This document shows positions 5,579 to 12,421 of a stretch of 12,421 bases of DNA, piece by piece; position 1 is the first letter of the stretch; every line of letters starts with the position of its first letter. The stretch comes from Pseudomonadota bacterium. GTDB lineage: Bacteria; Pseudomonadota; Alphaproteobacteria; UBA9655. The position numbers were made by a program, and so were the translations under genes. The stretch lies in assembly GCA_021809225.1 (NCBI GenBank), contig JAKBAL010000018.1, positions 1 through 12,421 on the forward strand. The letters are read 5' to 3'. Below the pieces are notes generated by a model that saw only the letters and a list, made by a program, of their open reading frames with translations, ran no database searches and had not been told where the DNA came from.

Positions 5579-6493
5579 ATGACCAATCTTTTTATTCTAC
5601 CCACCCGCTTAGGGGATGCGATCTTCACAACCGGCGTCATCGATAAATATAAAGATGAGCGTTCTACCATTGTCGCAACACCGCTAACGGCCCCTCTCTT
5701 TGCTGATCTTCCCCATCTTGAGAAGTTAATTGTTATGGGTAAAAAACCATGGAAAAAGCATTGGATTGATCTATGGAAAGAAACCCATAACACGTCTTGG
5801 AACCGTATAGTTGATTTGAGAGGCTCGGCTCTCTCCTATCTACTTAAGGCAAAAGAACGGTATGTATGGAAACAACCCCCCCCACATGACCATAAAGTGG
5901 TACAAATAAGCCAATGTATGGGCTCTCAAAACCCCTTGTCTCCTACCTTGTGGTTTTCCGAGGGGCGCTTGGCGCGTACAAAACTTGACCGTCCCACTCT
6001 TGCAATAGCTCCTGTCGCTGGTTGGACGGGAAAGCAGTGGCCTATTCATAATTTTATCACCCTCTTAAACGAATTTTGTAAAGATAATCCTGAGGCTCAA
6101 ATTGCCATTTTTGCAGCCCCCAATGAAAGAAATCAGGTGGAGCCTCTCTTAAAAGCCCTCCCCAAAGACCAATGTCTTAATACCGTTGGGGGACATCTTT
6201 TGGACTCGGCTTCTTTGATCAAATCTTCTCGTCTTTTTATTGGTAATGATTCTGGGCTTTTGCATTTAAGTGTGGCGGTCGAAACTCCAACGATTGCCCT
6301 TTTTGGACCTTCCAATGATATAATTTATGGCCCTTGGTCAGCAAAAACGCCTTCACCCCATCGCGTCCTTCGTGCCATGCCGTTACCTGCAAAAAAGATT
6401 ATCCAAACACCTGAGGATACGACTTGTTATATGGACAAGCTTACTATTGCTGAGGTGAAAGAGGTTCTCCATGAGAGATGGCAGAATTTGTGA
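5579..6493 (+). CDS. Glycosyltransferase family 9, ADP-heptose:LPS heptosyltransferase-like
   Basis: The family 9 enzymes transfer heptose from ADP-heptose to the lipopolysaccharide inner core on the cytosolic face of the inner membrane. The N-terminus LFILPTRLGDAIFTTGVI carries the family's G-D motif, with Asp13 in the position of the catalytic base of WaaC. The linker region IAPVAGWTGKQWPIHNF (about 142-158) and the C-terminal FIGNDSGLLHLSVAVETPTIALFGPSN region (from residue 220) complete the GT-B signature. At 304 residues it is slightly shorter than typical WaaC/WaaF (about 320-350). I cannot tell which acceptor it uses, so no symbol is given. The ribosome site AAGGTGA (5569-5574) is 4 bases before ATG. 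It sits directly after the GrpB relic, suggesting an older GrpB-glycosyltransferase gene pair. No clear terminator follows. Confidence 0.88.
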   Translation: MTNLFILPTRLGDAIFTTGVIDKYKDERSTIVATPLTAPLFADLPHLEKLIVMGKKPWKKHWIDLWKETHNTSWNRIVDLRGSALSYLLKAKERYVWKQPPPHDHKVVQISQCMGSQNPLSPTLWFSEGRLARTKLDRPTLAIAPVAGWTGKQWPIHNFITLLNEFCKDNPEAQIAIFAAPNERNQVEPLLKALPKDQCLNTVGGHLLDSASLIKSSRLFIGNDSGLLHLSVAVETPTIALFGPSNDIIYGPWSAKTPSPHRVLRAMPLPAKKIIQTPEDTTCYMDKLTIAEVKEVLHERWQNL

Positions 6494-6830
6494 AGGTTCA
6501 AGTTCATTATTAGTACTCTAGCTCTAAATAAGGACGAGTTTTTGTAAGGGCTATTTCGTCTTTCTCCATACTATCAAAATAATTCCCAGCCAACACCAAT
6601 AAGATCAGCTTTGGTAAAAGTAAACCCTTGGCAAAATTGATCATTGACTTTTACTCAATAGCCTTGTTTCAGGCTGTGTGGAGTGAAGGCACACTTACCT
6701 CCCTTTCAAGCTTTTCGTCATGAAGGGCAAGAATCCGATCCATGCATTACTCATAGTAAAGCGTCTTCCCATGATCCAGGGGAGAGTCCCCTTAGGCAGG
6801 AACTCCCTCTCCCTTCTCATTTCTCCATTC
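6494..6830. other. Convergent spacer, no gene seen
   Basis: This 337-base gap lies between the plus-strand glycosyltransferase and the minus-strand secreted protein, which converge on it. All frames are broken by stops and no family is recognisable. A compact hairpin AGGGGA-GAG-TCCCCT (6778-6792) is present, and a weak GACGA/TCGTC stem lies near 6533-6560, neither with a convincing T-run. It may hold an unrecognised bidirectional terminator or decayed sequence. Confidence 0.4.
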
Positions 6831-7478
6831 CTAGTGACTGAGTAATTCTTTCCAATCGCTCCATGTAGGATTTTTAAGCTTAAGATGTATATCGTCAGAG
6901 GGGCCCTCTAGAAATTCTACTTCATACGTAGTGTCGATGGAAGACTTCAAATAATTTGAAGTTGAACGGCTTACTTTCTTTACATCGTGTTTTAATCCAC
7001 TAGGATCTACTGCATACATTTTCCAATCAAGGTTTCCTTCCTGTACAGAGGGTTTTTTATTGTTAAGATATTCTGTAATAAGGTGCTGTGTTTGAAGAGG
7101 CTTTAGCATAGGTCCTACCGCAGGAGTTATAGTCATCGGGGAAATTTCTAAGATGTCGTCTTCAGGAGAATCATTTGTTGTAAAACGATACACGCATTCC
7201 AGACTATGGCGTTTGTGACCTATCGATGTCATTGATGTTATTTTTGTTCCATCGGGTGTGTATGGCCTATTGTGAATCTCCCATTCAATTTCATAATCCC
7301 CCCAAGAGAAGGTTTTGTTTAAGAGAGGGAACCAGTAGCCGCCGTGTTCGTATGAGATGTCCGTTGCTTCTAAATGAGGGCAGTGACTCGCTGAAATGGG
7401 ATCAGCTGAGATCAATAAAAAGGTGGTTAAAACCAAAAGCCCAGTATATTTTTTTTTCATCATTTCTTTCATCTTCAT
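6831..7478 (-). CDS. Secreted protein of unknown function with two conserved-looking cysteines
   Basis: I do not recognise this 215-residue protein with confidence. It starts with a basic stretch (KEMMKKK), a hydrophobic core (residues 13-24) and a likely signal peptidase site after Ala30 (ISA-SHCP). Export to the periplasm or outside is inferred. The mature protein has Cys33 and Cys95, which could form one disulfide. Alternating hydrophobic and aromatic residues suggest a beta-sandwich, and the spacing of HCP...CVYRF is vaguely like small secreted DUF3757-type domains, but that is a weak impression. Met1, Met3, Met6 and Met7 are all possible starts. No strong Shine-Dalgarno precedes Met1 (7476-7478), and Met6/Met7 (7458-7463) would give a more usual signal peptide. 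It seems to be a single-gene unit. Confidence 0.75.
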   Translation of the reverse strand: MKMKEMMKKKYTGLLVLTTFLLISADPISASHCPHLEATDISYEHGGYWFPLLNKTFSWGDYEIEWEIHNRPYTPDGTKITSMTSIGHKRHSLECVYRFTTNDSPEDDILEISPMTITPAVGPMLKPLQTQHLITEYLNNKKPSVQEGNLDWKMYAVDPSGLKHDVKKVSRSTSNYLKSSIDTTYEVEFLEGPSDDIHLKLKNPTWSDWKELLSH

Positions 7479-7585
7479 ATGTTAAAGGTGTAGATCTTTT
7501 TACTTGTGTTTAGAGTAAAATAAAATTCTTAATATATGGTTAAATCCCCTATCTCGGGGCAATATTACAGTATGTAGCAAGAATT

Positions 7586-7626
7586 TGTAAGGACTCACCC
7601 ATCTCCACACGGGGTGAGTCGTTACA
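7586..7626. terminator. Strong hairpin behind the symporter gene, possible terminator
   Basis: GACTCACCC (7592-7600) pairs perfectly with GGGTGAGTC (7612-7620). Beyond one G-G mismatch, TGTAA (7586-7590) pairs with TTACA (7622-7626). The loop is 11 bases. It lies 34 bases past the stop of the minus-strand symporter and would end the rpmF-to-symporter transcript, or shield the secreted-protein promoter from read-through. On the minus strand the stem is followed by AATTCTTGCT, a poor U-tract, so the terminator call is tentative. Confidence 0.5.
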
Positions 7627-7659
7627 TTAAATGAAACAAAAAATTATAATGATTAAGTT

Positions 7660-9045
7660 CTAACTTCTTGCTTGGAGAAAGTGCACAAATCTAGCTCTTT
7701 CAACATATGACCCTAGGATGCCCGACAAAAAAATAGCTGGAACCCCTATGAGGGCCCAATACCAGGTATACATACCCGGTTCGCCATAAAGAAAATAAAA
7801 TCCCACTCCACAAGCTATGCCTGTAAAGATGCTTAAATAAACGCCGAGCCTTGACGCTTTTTGCCAATAGAACCCCCCAAGAAGGGCGAAAGATAAGGCC
7901 ACTACAGGTATATTTGCAAGAATCATCTTATCAAGAATGTGATCCACAAAAGCATTTGCACCGATGTAAGAAAGTCCTGCACAGACAAGCGTCAGAAGGA
8001 GGCTCCGTTTAATTCCCTTCTGTGATACCGAAGCTTTGGTTTCTCCAATCAGGATTGTCACCATGGCGCTCCAGACACCAGCAAGGGTTGTTGATGCAAT
8101 GGCAAATAAGATCCCAAAACCAAGGCCTCTGACTCCGACAGGCAAAGCATGATGGATAAGGTATGGCAAAGCGTGTTCTGATGCTTGCAATTGAACCCCC
8201 TTAATGGATAAAAAACTCGCAGTCCCAATTCCTAGTTCATAAAGAAGAAAGACAAAAACGGCTGCAACAACCACGGAAATATAGGCAATCTTGGGGGACT
8301 GAGCCGATACAATTTTTTGAGCGTACCACGGGGCTAGAATATAACTAAACATGGTAAGAACGATAAGGGAGAGCACAAATCCAGGAGGCAAAATGTCTAA
8401 CCCCTGACTGATCGATAAACTCGCTTCCTTGCTATTCAATGCGGGATCTAAATTCCATGAAAAATAAAGCAAAAGAGGCAAAAAAATGAGAACCCCTAGA
8501 AAACTCACCACATCTGTCCGAATGATCGAAACAAGGCCGCCTTTCAAGGTCATCATCAATACAACGCTTGTTAGTATTCCACTAAGAATCCATGCATTGA
8601 GATGGGGGAACAAGGGAATAAAAAGAATAGATAAGGATTTAATGTAAGTTGAACTAAACCCCACCATTGCGATAAACAATATGGAGGCTGTGATCAAACC
8701 AATATTTTTTCCATAGCGTTCCGTAAAATATTGGGCTACCGAGATACCATCAAACACCTTCCATTTTTTCGCGACAGTTACCGCGTAAAACAGAAGTCCT
8801 ATCAAAAAAATAAAGGGTAATATTAAGGCCCACCATTGCGCGGCATAGCCCAAACCGGAAAAAGCGAGCAGCGTCCCTGTATTGAACTCCGTCATCACAA
8901 GAGTCGCTGTTAAAGCGATGAAACCTGTTTTGCGACCCGCAAATAAATATTGTTCCTCACTCTTTGTATTTTTTAATTTAAATACTCCGATGAAAGACAG
9001 GAAAGCAAGGAAAGCAGCAAAAATAAGCCAATCGTAAAGAAGCAA
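7660..9045 (-). CDS. Sodium:solute symporter (SSS/SLC5 family), substrate unknown
   Basis: This is an inner-membrane Na+-coupled uptake carrier. The 461-residue protein is hydrophobic throughout, with about a dozen membrane spans. Family features are SEEQYLFAGRKTG (29-41) before the second span, the substrate-path stretch GTLLAFSGLGYAAQWW, GGLVSIIRTDVVSF (169-182), the loop APWYAQKIVSAQSP (238-251) and the ASTTLAGVWSA stretch (317-326), where this fold places its sodium-binding Ser/Thr. The substrate cannot be deduced; PutP, PanF and others share this pattern. The start is TTG (9043-9045), chosen because GGGGAG (9054-9059) lies 8 bases upstream and no ATG gives the full first helix. It follows asd by 50 bases on the same strand, so it is probably the last gene of that operon. 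Confidence 0.88.
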   Translation of the reverse strand: MLLYDWLIFAAFLAFLSFIGVFKLKNTKSEEQYLFAGRKTGFIALTATLVMTEFNTGTLLAFSGLGYAAQWWALILPFIFLIGLLFYAVTVAKKWKVFDGISVAQYFTERYGKNIGLITASILFIAMVGFSSTYIKSLSILFIPLFPHLNAWILSGILTSVVLMMTLKGGLVSIIRTDVVSFLGVLIFLPLLLYFSWNLDPALNSKEASLSISQGLDILPPGFVLSLIVLTMFSYILAPWYAQKIVSAQSPKIAYISVVVAAVFVFLLYELGIGTASFLSIKGVQLQASEHALPYLIHHALPVGVRGLGFGILFAIASTTLAGVWSAMVTILIGETKASVSQKGIKRSLLLTLVCAGLSYIGANAFVDHILDKMILANIPVVALSFALLGGFYWQKASRLGVYLSIFTGIACGVGFYFLYGEPGMYTWYWALIGVPAIFLSGILGSYVERARFVHFLQARS

Positions 9046-9095
9046 AGGTCGATCTCCCCTGTGTGATACGATTATTCAAACCCCTAAGCCAACAT

Positions 9096-10127
9096 CTATG
9101 CGAGACGGTGGGGAGCAAGATAATCACGCACAATTGTTTCAGCGATTTGAACAGCATTGAGAGCGGCTCCTTTACGTAAATTATCACTGACAATCCAGAA
9201 GAGAAGACCATTTTCAACAGATTTGTCACTCCGAATACGGCTCAGAAATACAGAATCTTCGCCAACAACTTCAGCAGGCGTTACGTATCCATCCTCTTGG
9301 CGATAATCAATCACAGAAAGTCCAGGAAATTTCCGCCATAAGGCACGCGCTTCCTCTACGGATAAAGGATTTTCGAGTTCAACAGCCACAGCAATAGAAT
9401 GACCAATAAAAACGGGTACGCGAACGCAAGTGACAGCCATTCCCACTTCAGCATCCAAAATCTTTTGTGTTTCCACGGAAACTTTTGTTTCCTCAAACGT
9501 CGTTCCATCAGGTAAGAAACTGTCCACCTGGGGAATAATGTTAAAAGCGATTTGCTTTGGGAATTCTTCTTTGATCACAGGCTGGTTCATAAAAATGGCT
9601 CGTGTTTGATTAAAAAGCTCATCCATGGCAGCGCGTCCCGCACCAGACACAGATTGATAGGTTGAAACCACAACACGCTTTAGGCCAGCCGCATCGTGTA
9701 AGGGTTTGAGGGCCATCGTTAAAGGGATCGTCACACAATTGGGGTTTGCGATAATATTGCATTCTTGGTAGCAGGAGAGTGCACCTGGGTTTACTTCCGG
9801 AACGATCAAAGGAATTTCTTGTTCTTGGCGGAAATGAGAAGAGTTATCAATAACAATGCAGCCGGCTTCAGCTGCAATAGGCCCAAACTCAGCTGAAACT
9901 AAGCTTCCTGCTGCAAACAAAGCAAAATCAAACCCCGTAAAATCAAAATCCGTGATGGGAATTACATCTAAAATGTCGTCATCCCCGAAAGAAACGCGCT
10001 GACCTATTGAGATCGAAGACGCCACCGCCTGAATTTCACTAATCGGAAACTTTCGTTCTACAAGCGTATTTAAAATCTCTCGCCCCACATTTCCAGTGGC
10101 GCCGACAACAACAACCCGATAGCCCAT
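9096..10127 (-). CDS. asd: Aspartate-semialdehyde dehydrogenase
   Basis: This enzyme reduces L-aspartyl-4-phosphate to aspartate-4-semialdehyde with NADPH. It is the branch step to diaminopimelate (peptidoglycan, lysine) and to threonine and methionine, and it is cytosolic. The NADP-binding loop GATGNVG is at 9-15, NSSHFR at 95-100, the catalytic Cys131 in ANPNCVTIPL, STYQSVSGAG at 155-164, and Arg236 and the acid-base His243 in CVRVPVFIGHS. The 343 residues are a normal length with all key residues present. GGGAG (10134-10138) overlaps the fabH stop codon and sits 6 bases before the ATG, so the two genes are closely coupled. Retention suggests the organism still makes its own diaminopimelate or lysine. 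Confidence 0.97.
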   Translation of the reverse strand: MGYRVVVVGATGNVGREILNTLVERKFPISEIQAVASSISIGQRVSFGDDDILDVIPITDFDFTGFDFALFAAGSLVSAEFGPIAAEAGCIVIDNSSHFRQEQEIPLIVPEVNPGALSCYQECNIIANPNCVTIPLTMALKPLHDAAGLKRVVVSTYQSVSGAGRAAMDELFNQTRAIFMNQPVIKEEFPKQIAFNIIPQVDSFLPDGTTFEETKVSVETQKILDAEVGMAVTCVRVPVFIGHSIAVAVELENPLSVEEARALWRKFPGLSVIDYRQEDGYVTPAEVVGEDSVFLSRIRSDKSVENGLLFWIVSDNLRKGAALNAVQIAETIVRDYLAPHRLA

Positions 10128-10137
10128 AATCTTCTCC

Positions 10138-11100
10138 CTACATACGAATTAAATTTGATCCCCACGCAAAACCGCCACCAAAGGCTTCAAACAACACAAG
10201 GTCACCCCGTTGAATGCGACCATCTTTCACCGCGTGGTCTAGAGCTAAGGGAATGGATGCTGAAGAGGTATTCGCTTGATCGGCTCCTGTATGAATGACT
10301 TTTGATTCTGGTAACCCTAACTTCTTTGCCGTTGCATCAATGATACGTTTGTTGGCTTGATGAGGAACAAGCCAATCAATCTCATCTTGTGAAATCCCAT
10401 AGATCTCTAAGATTTCTTGGACGACCTCTTCTAACCGATGAACAGCATTACGAAACACCTCGCGTCCATTCATGTGAATAGTCCCGGTTGTCTGCGTCGT
10501 ACTTGGTCCCCCCGTCATGTAGAGGTCATCATACCCACAACCCCCGGTTCGCAACAAACTCCCAATAATACCGCGATCCACCTGGGCTTGAGCCTCTAAA
10601 ACAACGGCACCTGCTCCATCCCCAAATAAAACGGCCGTGCTGCGGTCATTCCAATTCAGAAGGCGGCTCATTGTTTCAGATCCAATAACAAGCGCTGTTT
10701 TTGCCATTCCTTGCTTCAAGTAGGCATCCGCTGTTGCAAGAGCAAAGACAAATCCGCTACATACAGCAGATTGATCAAAAGCAAAACCTTTCGAAATCCC
10801 TAATTTTGACTGAATACGTGTTGCAGTTGCAGGAAACGTATGATCTGGAGTTGAGGTTGCAAGAATAATCATATCGATATCTTGAGGGGTAAGTTTTGCA
10901 GCACTCAAGGCCCTTTTAGAGGCTTCCACTGCCATATCAGATGTATATTCACCTGGGGCTGCGAGGTACCGCGCACAAATGCCTGTTCTTTCGACAATCC
11001 ACTCATGAGAAGTGTCAAGATGTTTCGGAAGCTCTTGATTAGTAACCCTTTTTTTGGGAAGGTAGCTTCCAGTCCCTATAATAACAGAACGAAGAGTCAT
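10138..11100 (-). CDS. fabH: 3-oxoacyl-[ACP] synthase III (KAS III)
   Basis: FabH condenses acetyl-CoA with malonyl-ACP to begin each fatty-acid chain. The Cys-His-Asn catalytic triad is intact: Cys114 in DQSAVCSGF, His247 in LVPHQANKRI and Asn277 in QANTSSASIP. The N-terminus SVIIGTGSYLPKKRVTN and the WIVERTGI substrate-loop sequence are typical, as is FEAFGGGFAWGS at the C-terminus. Its 320 residues match the family. The start ATG overlaps the plsX stop in an ATGA four-base overlap with only a weak, distant AAGG upstream, which points to translational coupling with plsX. Confidence 0.97.
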   Translation of the reverse strand: MTLRSVIIGTGSYLPKKRVTNQELPKHLDTSHEWIVERTGICARYLAAPGEYTSDMAVEASKRALSAAKLTPQDIDMIILATSTPDHTFPATATRIQSKLGISKGFAFDQSAVCSGFVFALATADAYLKQGMAKTALVIGSETMSRLLNWNDRSTAVLFGDGAGAVVLEAQAQVDRGIIGSLLRTGGCGYDDLYMTGGPSTTQTTGTIHMNGREVFRNAVHRLEEVVQEILEIYGISQDEIDWLVPHQANKRIIDATAKKLGLPESKVIHTGADQANTSSASIPLALDHAVKDGRIQRGDLVLFEAFGGGFAWGSNLIRM

Positions 11101-12128
11101 TTATTCAGAGCCTTTTGCAAGGGTAACTCTGAGGAAAACTCTTTAAGAAGATGTTCATTCACATGGGACGTGACCATATCAACAGCAAGATCAATGGCAT
11201 GGACAAATCCAAAGGCATCTGTTCCCCCATGGCTCTTAATCGCGATCCCATTCAAACCTAACCATATTCCCCCGTTATAACGCCTGTAATCAAGACGGAG
11301 AGATAGCTTTTTTAGCATGGGTCTTGCTAAAAGATAGCCAAGACGCGCGGCCCAGGAACTTTTGAAGGCTTCTTTAATATAGTGAAGAGCAAGATGCATA
11401 ACGCCTTCCCCTGATTTTAGAACCACATTGCCTGTAAATCCATCCATAACAACGACATCGACCGTGCCCCGCATAATATCGTCCCCCTCAATAAAACCAT
11501 AAAAATTATTTTTGATAGAAGAAGTACGAATAAGATCAGCAGCACCCTTTACAATGGTGCTTCCTTTAATATCTTCAGACCCCACATTGATGAGCCCTAC
11601 ATTGGGTTTCGGTAAGTGGAGAACGTAACGAGCAAAAATTTCTCCCATAATCGCAAATTGTTGAAGATTTTTAGAAGAACATTCCACATTAGCGCCTAAA
11701 TCTAAAATGACGACTTCTCCTCTTAAAGTAGGAGCAAGGCTTGCCAGAGCGGGGCGATCAATACCCGGCATGGTTTTTAAAAGCATTTTCGCCAAAGCCA
11801 TATAGGCCCCCGTATTTCCCGCGGAAATTACGCTTTGCGCACGCCCATTTGCAACGGCTGTAATGGCTTGGCGCATACTAGAGTTTGGAAAACCCCTGAT
11901 AGCCGCACTTACCGTTGTGTCTGAAGTTATAACGTCTTCACAAGGGATAAAAGTAACTTGTTTTGCCAACATTTTTTCTCGCGCAAGCAAAGGCTCGACG
12001 GCTCCCTTCTCCCCATAAAGGAGAAAGTGAACAAAAGGATAACGTTGAGCTGCCGTCACCAAGGCTTGGATGATAACTCCAGGTGCCTGATCTCCGCCCA
12101 TTGCATCGACAGATAATGTAATAGTCAC
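11097..12128 (-). CDS. plsX: Phosphate acyltransferase PlsX
   Basis: PlsX makes acyl-phosphate from acyl-ACP, the donor used by the membrane enzyme PlsY for the first acylation of glycerol-3-phosphate in phospholipid synthesis. It is a peripheral cytosolic-face enzyme. The signature LSVDAMGGDQAP (5-16) opens the protein. SAGNTGAYMALAK, the LDLGANVE segment and MDGFTGNVVLKSGEG follow in the family order. The length of 343 residues is normal. The start codon is GTG (12126-12128), with a strong AAGGAGGGAG (12137-12146) upstream; starting here preserves the standard N-terminus. It lies 30 bases behind rpmF and overlaps fabH by four bases, the classic rpmF-plsX-fabH arrangement that ties membrane synthesis to ribosome production. 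Confidence 0.97.
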   Translation of the reverse strand: MTITLSVDAMGGDQAPGVIIQALVTAAQRYPFVHFLLYGEKGAVEPLLAREKMLAKQVTFIPCEDVITSDTTVSAAIRGFPNSSMRQAITAVANGRAQSVISAGNTGAYMALAKMLLKTMPGIDRPALASLAPTLRGEVVILDLGANVECSSKNLQQFAIMGEIFARYVLHLPKPNVGLINVGSEDIKGSTIVKGAADLIRTSSIKNNFYGFIEGDDIMRGTVDVVVMDGFTGNVVLKSGEGVMHLALHYIKEAFKSSWAARLGYLLARPMLKKLSLRLDYRRYNGGIWLGLNGIAIKSHGGTDAFGFVHAIDLAVDMVTSHVNEHLLKEFSSELPLQKALNK

Positions 12129-12158
12129 TCTAGAATCTCCCTCCTTATGGAAGATGCG

Positions 12159-12356
12159 TTAAGCAACAGATGATCCTTGTGCTGTCTGTCCTAAAACCTG
12201 ACGCCCTTTATAGTATCCACAGGCAGGGCACAAGTGATGGGGGAGCTTGTGATCCCCACAATTGGAGCATTCCACACTCACAACTGGCTTAAGAGCATGA
12301 TGAGCCCGTCGCATTTTGCGGCGAGAAGGGGACGTTTTTTTCTTAGGAACTGCCAT
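12159..12356 (-). CDS. rpmF: 50S ribosomal protein L32
   Basis: This is a 65-residue basic protein of the large ribosomal subunit. It has the canonical [20 protein letters not shown] start and a C-terminal zinc ribbon with Cys30, Cys33, Cys43 and Cys46 (CSNC...CPAC), the zinc-binding form rather than the cysteine-free one. It is the first gene seen in the minus-strand operon and leads directly into plsX. The ribosome site is a modest ATAGGTAG about 8 bases before the ATG (12354-12356). Confidence 0.97.
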   Translation of the reverse strand: MAVPKKKTSPSRRKMRRAHHALKPVVSVECSNCGDHKLPHHLCPACGYYKGRQVLGQTAQGSSVA

Positions 12357-12421
12357 TGTTACTACCTATCGTTCTCATGAATGTTAGATTGCCTGTTTAA
12401 CTTAAAAAAAAAAGAACATCA
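12357..12421 (-). promoter_or_regulatory. Upstream region of the rpmF operon with a 10-A tract
   Basis: Any promoter or upstream terminator of the rpmF-plsX-fabH-asd operon would lie here or off the right edge. A run of ten A residues (12404-12413) reads as T10 on the operon strand. It could be the U-tract of a terminator for a gene beyond the edge, or an UP-like A/T tract. No convincing -35/-10 pair can be named. Confidence 0.25.

Noticed and set aside
6660..6830. Possible transposase or gene relic in the convergent spacer
   Set aside because: Short peptide stretches in several frames look protein-like, but none matches a family I can name, so no pseudogene is claimed.
10882..11280. Plus-strand 132-codon frame opposite fabH/plsX
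   Set aside because: It is antisense to two unmistakable housekeeping genes and has no ribosome site or family match.

Overview
The window looks like a chromosome segment of an AT-rich alphaproteobacterium. The evidence is an AddA-type (not RecB-type) helicase-nuclease followed directly by trxA, and an rpmF-plsX-fabH lipid/ribosome operon. The base composition, the spacer palindromes and the decayed gene copy would suit a host-associated lineage such as Holosporales or Rickettsiales. That placement is my inference and cannot be settled from this sequence alone.

Layout. (1) 1-3265, plus strand: the 3' part of addA, whose N-terminus lies off the left edge, then trxA 15 bases later. (2) 3266-3725: a gene-free spacer with a long inverted repeat behind trxA, a second hairpin, and a nested palindromic element of about 146 bp flanked by 10-bp direct repeats, which looks like a MITE or REP-type element. 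(3) 3726-6493, plus strand, an accessory block: a YciI-GrpB fusion gene, a secreted cysteine-rich repeat protein, a spacer with a perfect 25-bp inverted repeat and a decayed copy of the GrpB 3' end, then a family 9 glycosyltransferase that probably acts in lipopolysaccharide synthesis. (4) 6494-6830: a spacer with no recognisable gene. (5) 6831-7478, minus strand: a secreted protein of unknown function. (6) 7660-12356, minus strand, read right to left: rpmF (ribosomal protein L32), plsX, fabH, asd and a sodium:solute symporter, in a tight head-to-tail run that is probably one operon. It links ribosome building, phospholipid and fatty-acid initiation, and the diaminopimelate/lysine/threonine branch point.

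The most unusual item is the cysteine-rich exported protein at 4683-5111. Its mature part holds 18 cysteines. Sixteen of them form two tandem sets of eight, each pair exactly 48 residues apart, although the residues between the cysteines have almost completely diverged. The second point of interest is just upstream of the glycosyltransferase: a stop-riddled copy of the last codons of the GrpB domain. It suggests that GrpB once abutted the glycosyltransferase and that the cysteine-rich segment now sits between an intact and a dead copy. No CRISPR array, tRNA, rRNA or intact transposase gene was seen.
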